A DNA stretch of 6,386 bases, taken from Clostridiales bacterium. Lineage in GTDB: Bacteria; Bacillota; Clostridia; Lachnospirales; WQUN01. Below, piece by piece: positions 5,760 through 6,386 of the stretch. Location: positions 1-6,386 of the forward strand of contig JAISZF010000213.1 in assembly GCA_031269415.1 (NCBI GenBank). Direction: 5' to 3'. Position numbers and translations under genes: made by a program. The notes below the pieces were generated by a model. The model searched no databases, was not told where the DNA came from, and worked only from the letters and a program-made list of their open reading frames with translations. Each line of letters starts with the position of its first letter. The stretch's first letter is position 1.

Positions 5760-6386
5760 TTAACCTTTAACCTGCAGATATCCGAAATTAAATGTAAGGT
5801 TCTTTAAAAGATCCTCTGTGCCGACAAGATCCAAAAGTCTGCCCGTCCTCGAGAGCGCGTAGCCTATTGCGTAATAGCCCTCCTCAAGGACAGTTGTTTT
5901 CTGATTTCCTAATTGTTGCATGTACGCCCAATAGAATGACTCATCAGGATTTTCAGTATCCTCTATAAAATCCTGTAAATTATCCTTTCCCATTGCGTCC
6001 GCCAGTTCATCAAACGCGTAACGGTTAGCGGTGAACTCCTCAAATTGCTCCTGAGTTATGAGCAGCTTTAGGATAACAGGAGGGGCAAGACGTGTCTTTG
6101 CGTTCATATATGTCACAATACACGGAGATTGAGCGATAATTGTACCGCCGCGCTCCATCTCGCTTGCCTTCTGGGTTGCGCTGTTTGGGTTCTCAATTCC
6201 GGCGTCGTAAGTCAGCACGTTTGTTAATTGATAAGATATTTGGCCTTCGGGGGCTTGAAACATCTCTATAACTACTGTTTGCGGCGTCGGAGGTGACTCG
6301 GGCTCAGGCGCGGAAGTAGGCTCGGCGGTAATTTCCGGAACCGGTGTGGGTGTCGCTGTAGCCGTAGGTACTGGTGTCGCTGTAGC
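5760..6386 (-). CDS. Probable secreted or surface protein with Pro/Thr-rich linker (5' end off window)
   Basis: The frame is open from the right edge to TAA at 5760, giving 208 visible residues. The first 38 or so are a low-complexity linker (ATATPVPT, ATATPTPV, then EPTSAPEPESPPTP). Such linkers typically follow a signal peptide or lipobox in Gram-positive exported proteins, which would lie beyond the window (inference). The remaining 165 residues form a globular domain I do not recognise, with stretches such as ISYQLTNVLTYDAG, LITQEQFEEFTANRYAFDEL, FYWAYMQQLG and LEEGYYAIGYALSRTGRLLD. An internal ATG at 6263 has no ribosome binding site and is not the start. The protein may be truncated at its C-terminus, because coding-like sequence continues in frame past the stop. 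It converges with recO. Confidence 0.75.
   Translation of the reverse strand, partial: ATATPVPTATATPTPVPEITAEPTSAPEPESPPTPQTVVIEMFQAPEGQISYQLTNVLTYDAGIENPNSATQKASEMERGGTIIAQSPCIVTYMNAKTRLAPPVILKLLITQEQFEEFTANRYAFDELADAMGKDNLQDFIEDTENPDESFYWAYMQQLGNQKTTVLEEGYYAIGYALSRTGRLLDLVGTEDLLKNLTFNFGYLQVKG
6349..6386 (-). repeat. 24-base period repeat coding for the Thr/Ala/Pro linker
   Basis: The 14-base string ggtgtcgctgtagc occurs at 6349-6362 and again at 6373-6386, a 24-base period encoding eight-residue units beginning ATATP. The array runs off the window edge, so the copy number is unknown. Such repeats can vary in length by slippage. Confidence 0.6.

Overview
The window looks like chromosomal DNA from a Firmicute, most likely an uncultured or gut/rumen-type Clostridia. 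The evidence is a YqzL-like small protein directly in front of recO (an arrangement seen in Firmicutes), strong AAGGAGG-type ribosome binding sites, TTG and GTG starts, mixed GC content, and a glycan-oriented gene set. The species cannot be named from the sequence alone.

Left part (1-4340, minus strand): a carbohydrate-use gene cluster read right to left. A weak promoter candidate near 4321-4329 precedes a mannitol dehydrogenase/mannonate oxidoreductase family gene (4138 to 2567). It is followed by a decayed coding stretch spread over three frames (2566-2054), a 17-codon leader ORF (2021-1968), and a GH38 alpha-mannosidase gene that runs off the left edge (1963 to 1). Removal of mannose units from glycans and a sugar-acid/polyol oxidoreductase fit a shared saccharolytic role. 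The most unusual feature is that the start region of the oxidoreductase gene (ribosome binding site, first ten codons, and a following TPHEWE stretch) recurs in front of and into the mannosidase gene. There it is split by about 34 extra bases that supply the mannosidase's own ribosome binding site and TTG start.

Middle (4241-4611): a small gene graveyard. A tail fragment resembling a YafQ/RelE-type toxin lies on the minus strand, and the C-terminal end of an AAA-ATPase-like/PD-(D/E)XK nuclease family protein lies on the plus strand. Both lack most of their gene.

Right part (4612-5660, plus strand): a promoter candidate, a doubtful ORF, then yqzL and recO (recombination mediator) overlapping by four bases. 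Converging on recO from the right edge is the 3' part of a probable secreted or surface protein with a Pro/Thr-rich linker (minus strand, 6386 to 5760). Past its TAA stop the same frame keeps reading protein-like sequence up to the recO end, which suggests a recent nonsense mutation or an assembly error.

I saw no tRNA, rRNA, CRISPR array, intact insertion sequence or recognisable riboswitch. I found no convincing new multi-gene system. The leader duplication, the interrupted genes and the remnants are the points worth checking.
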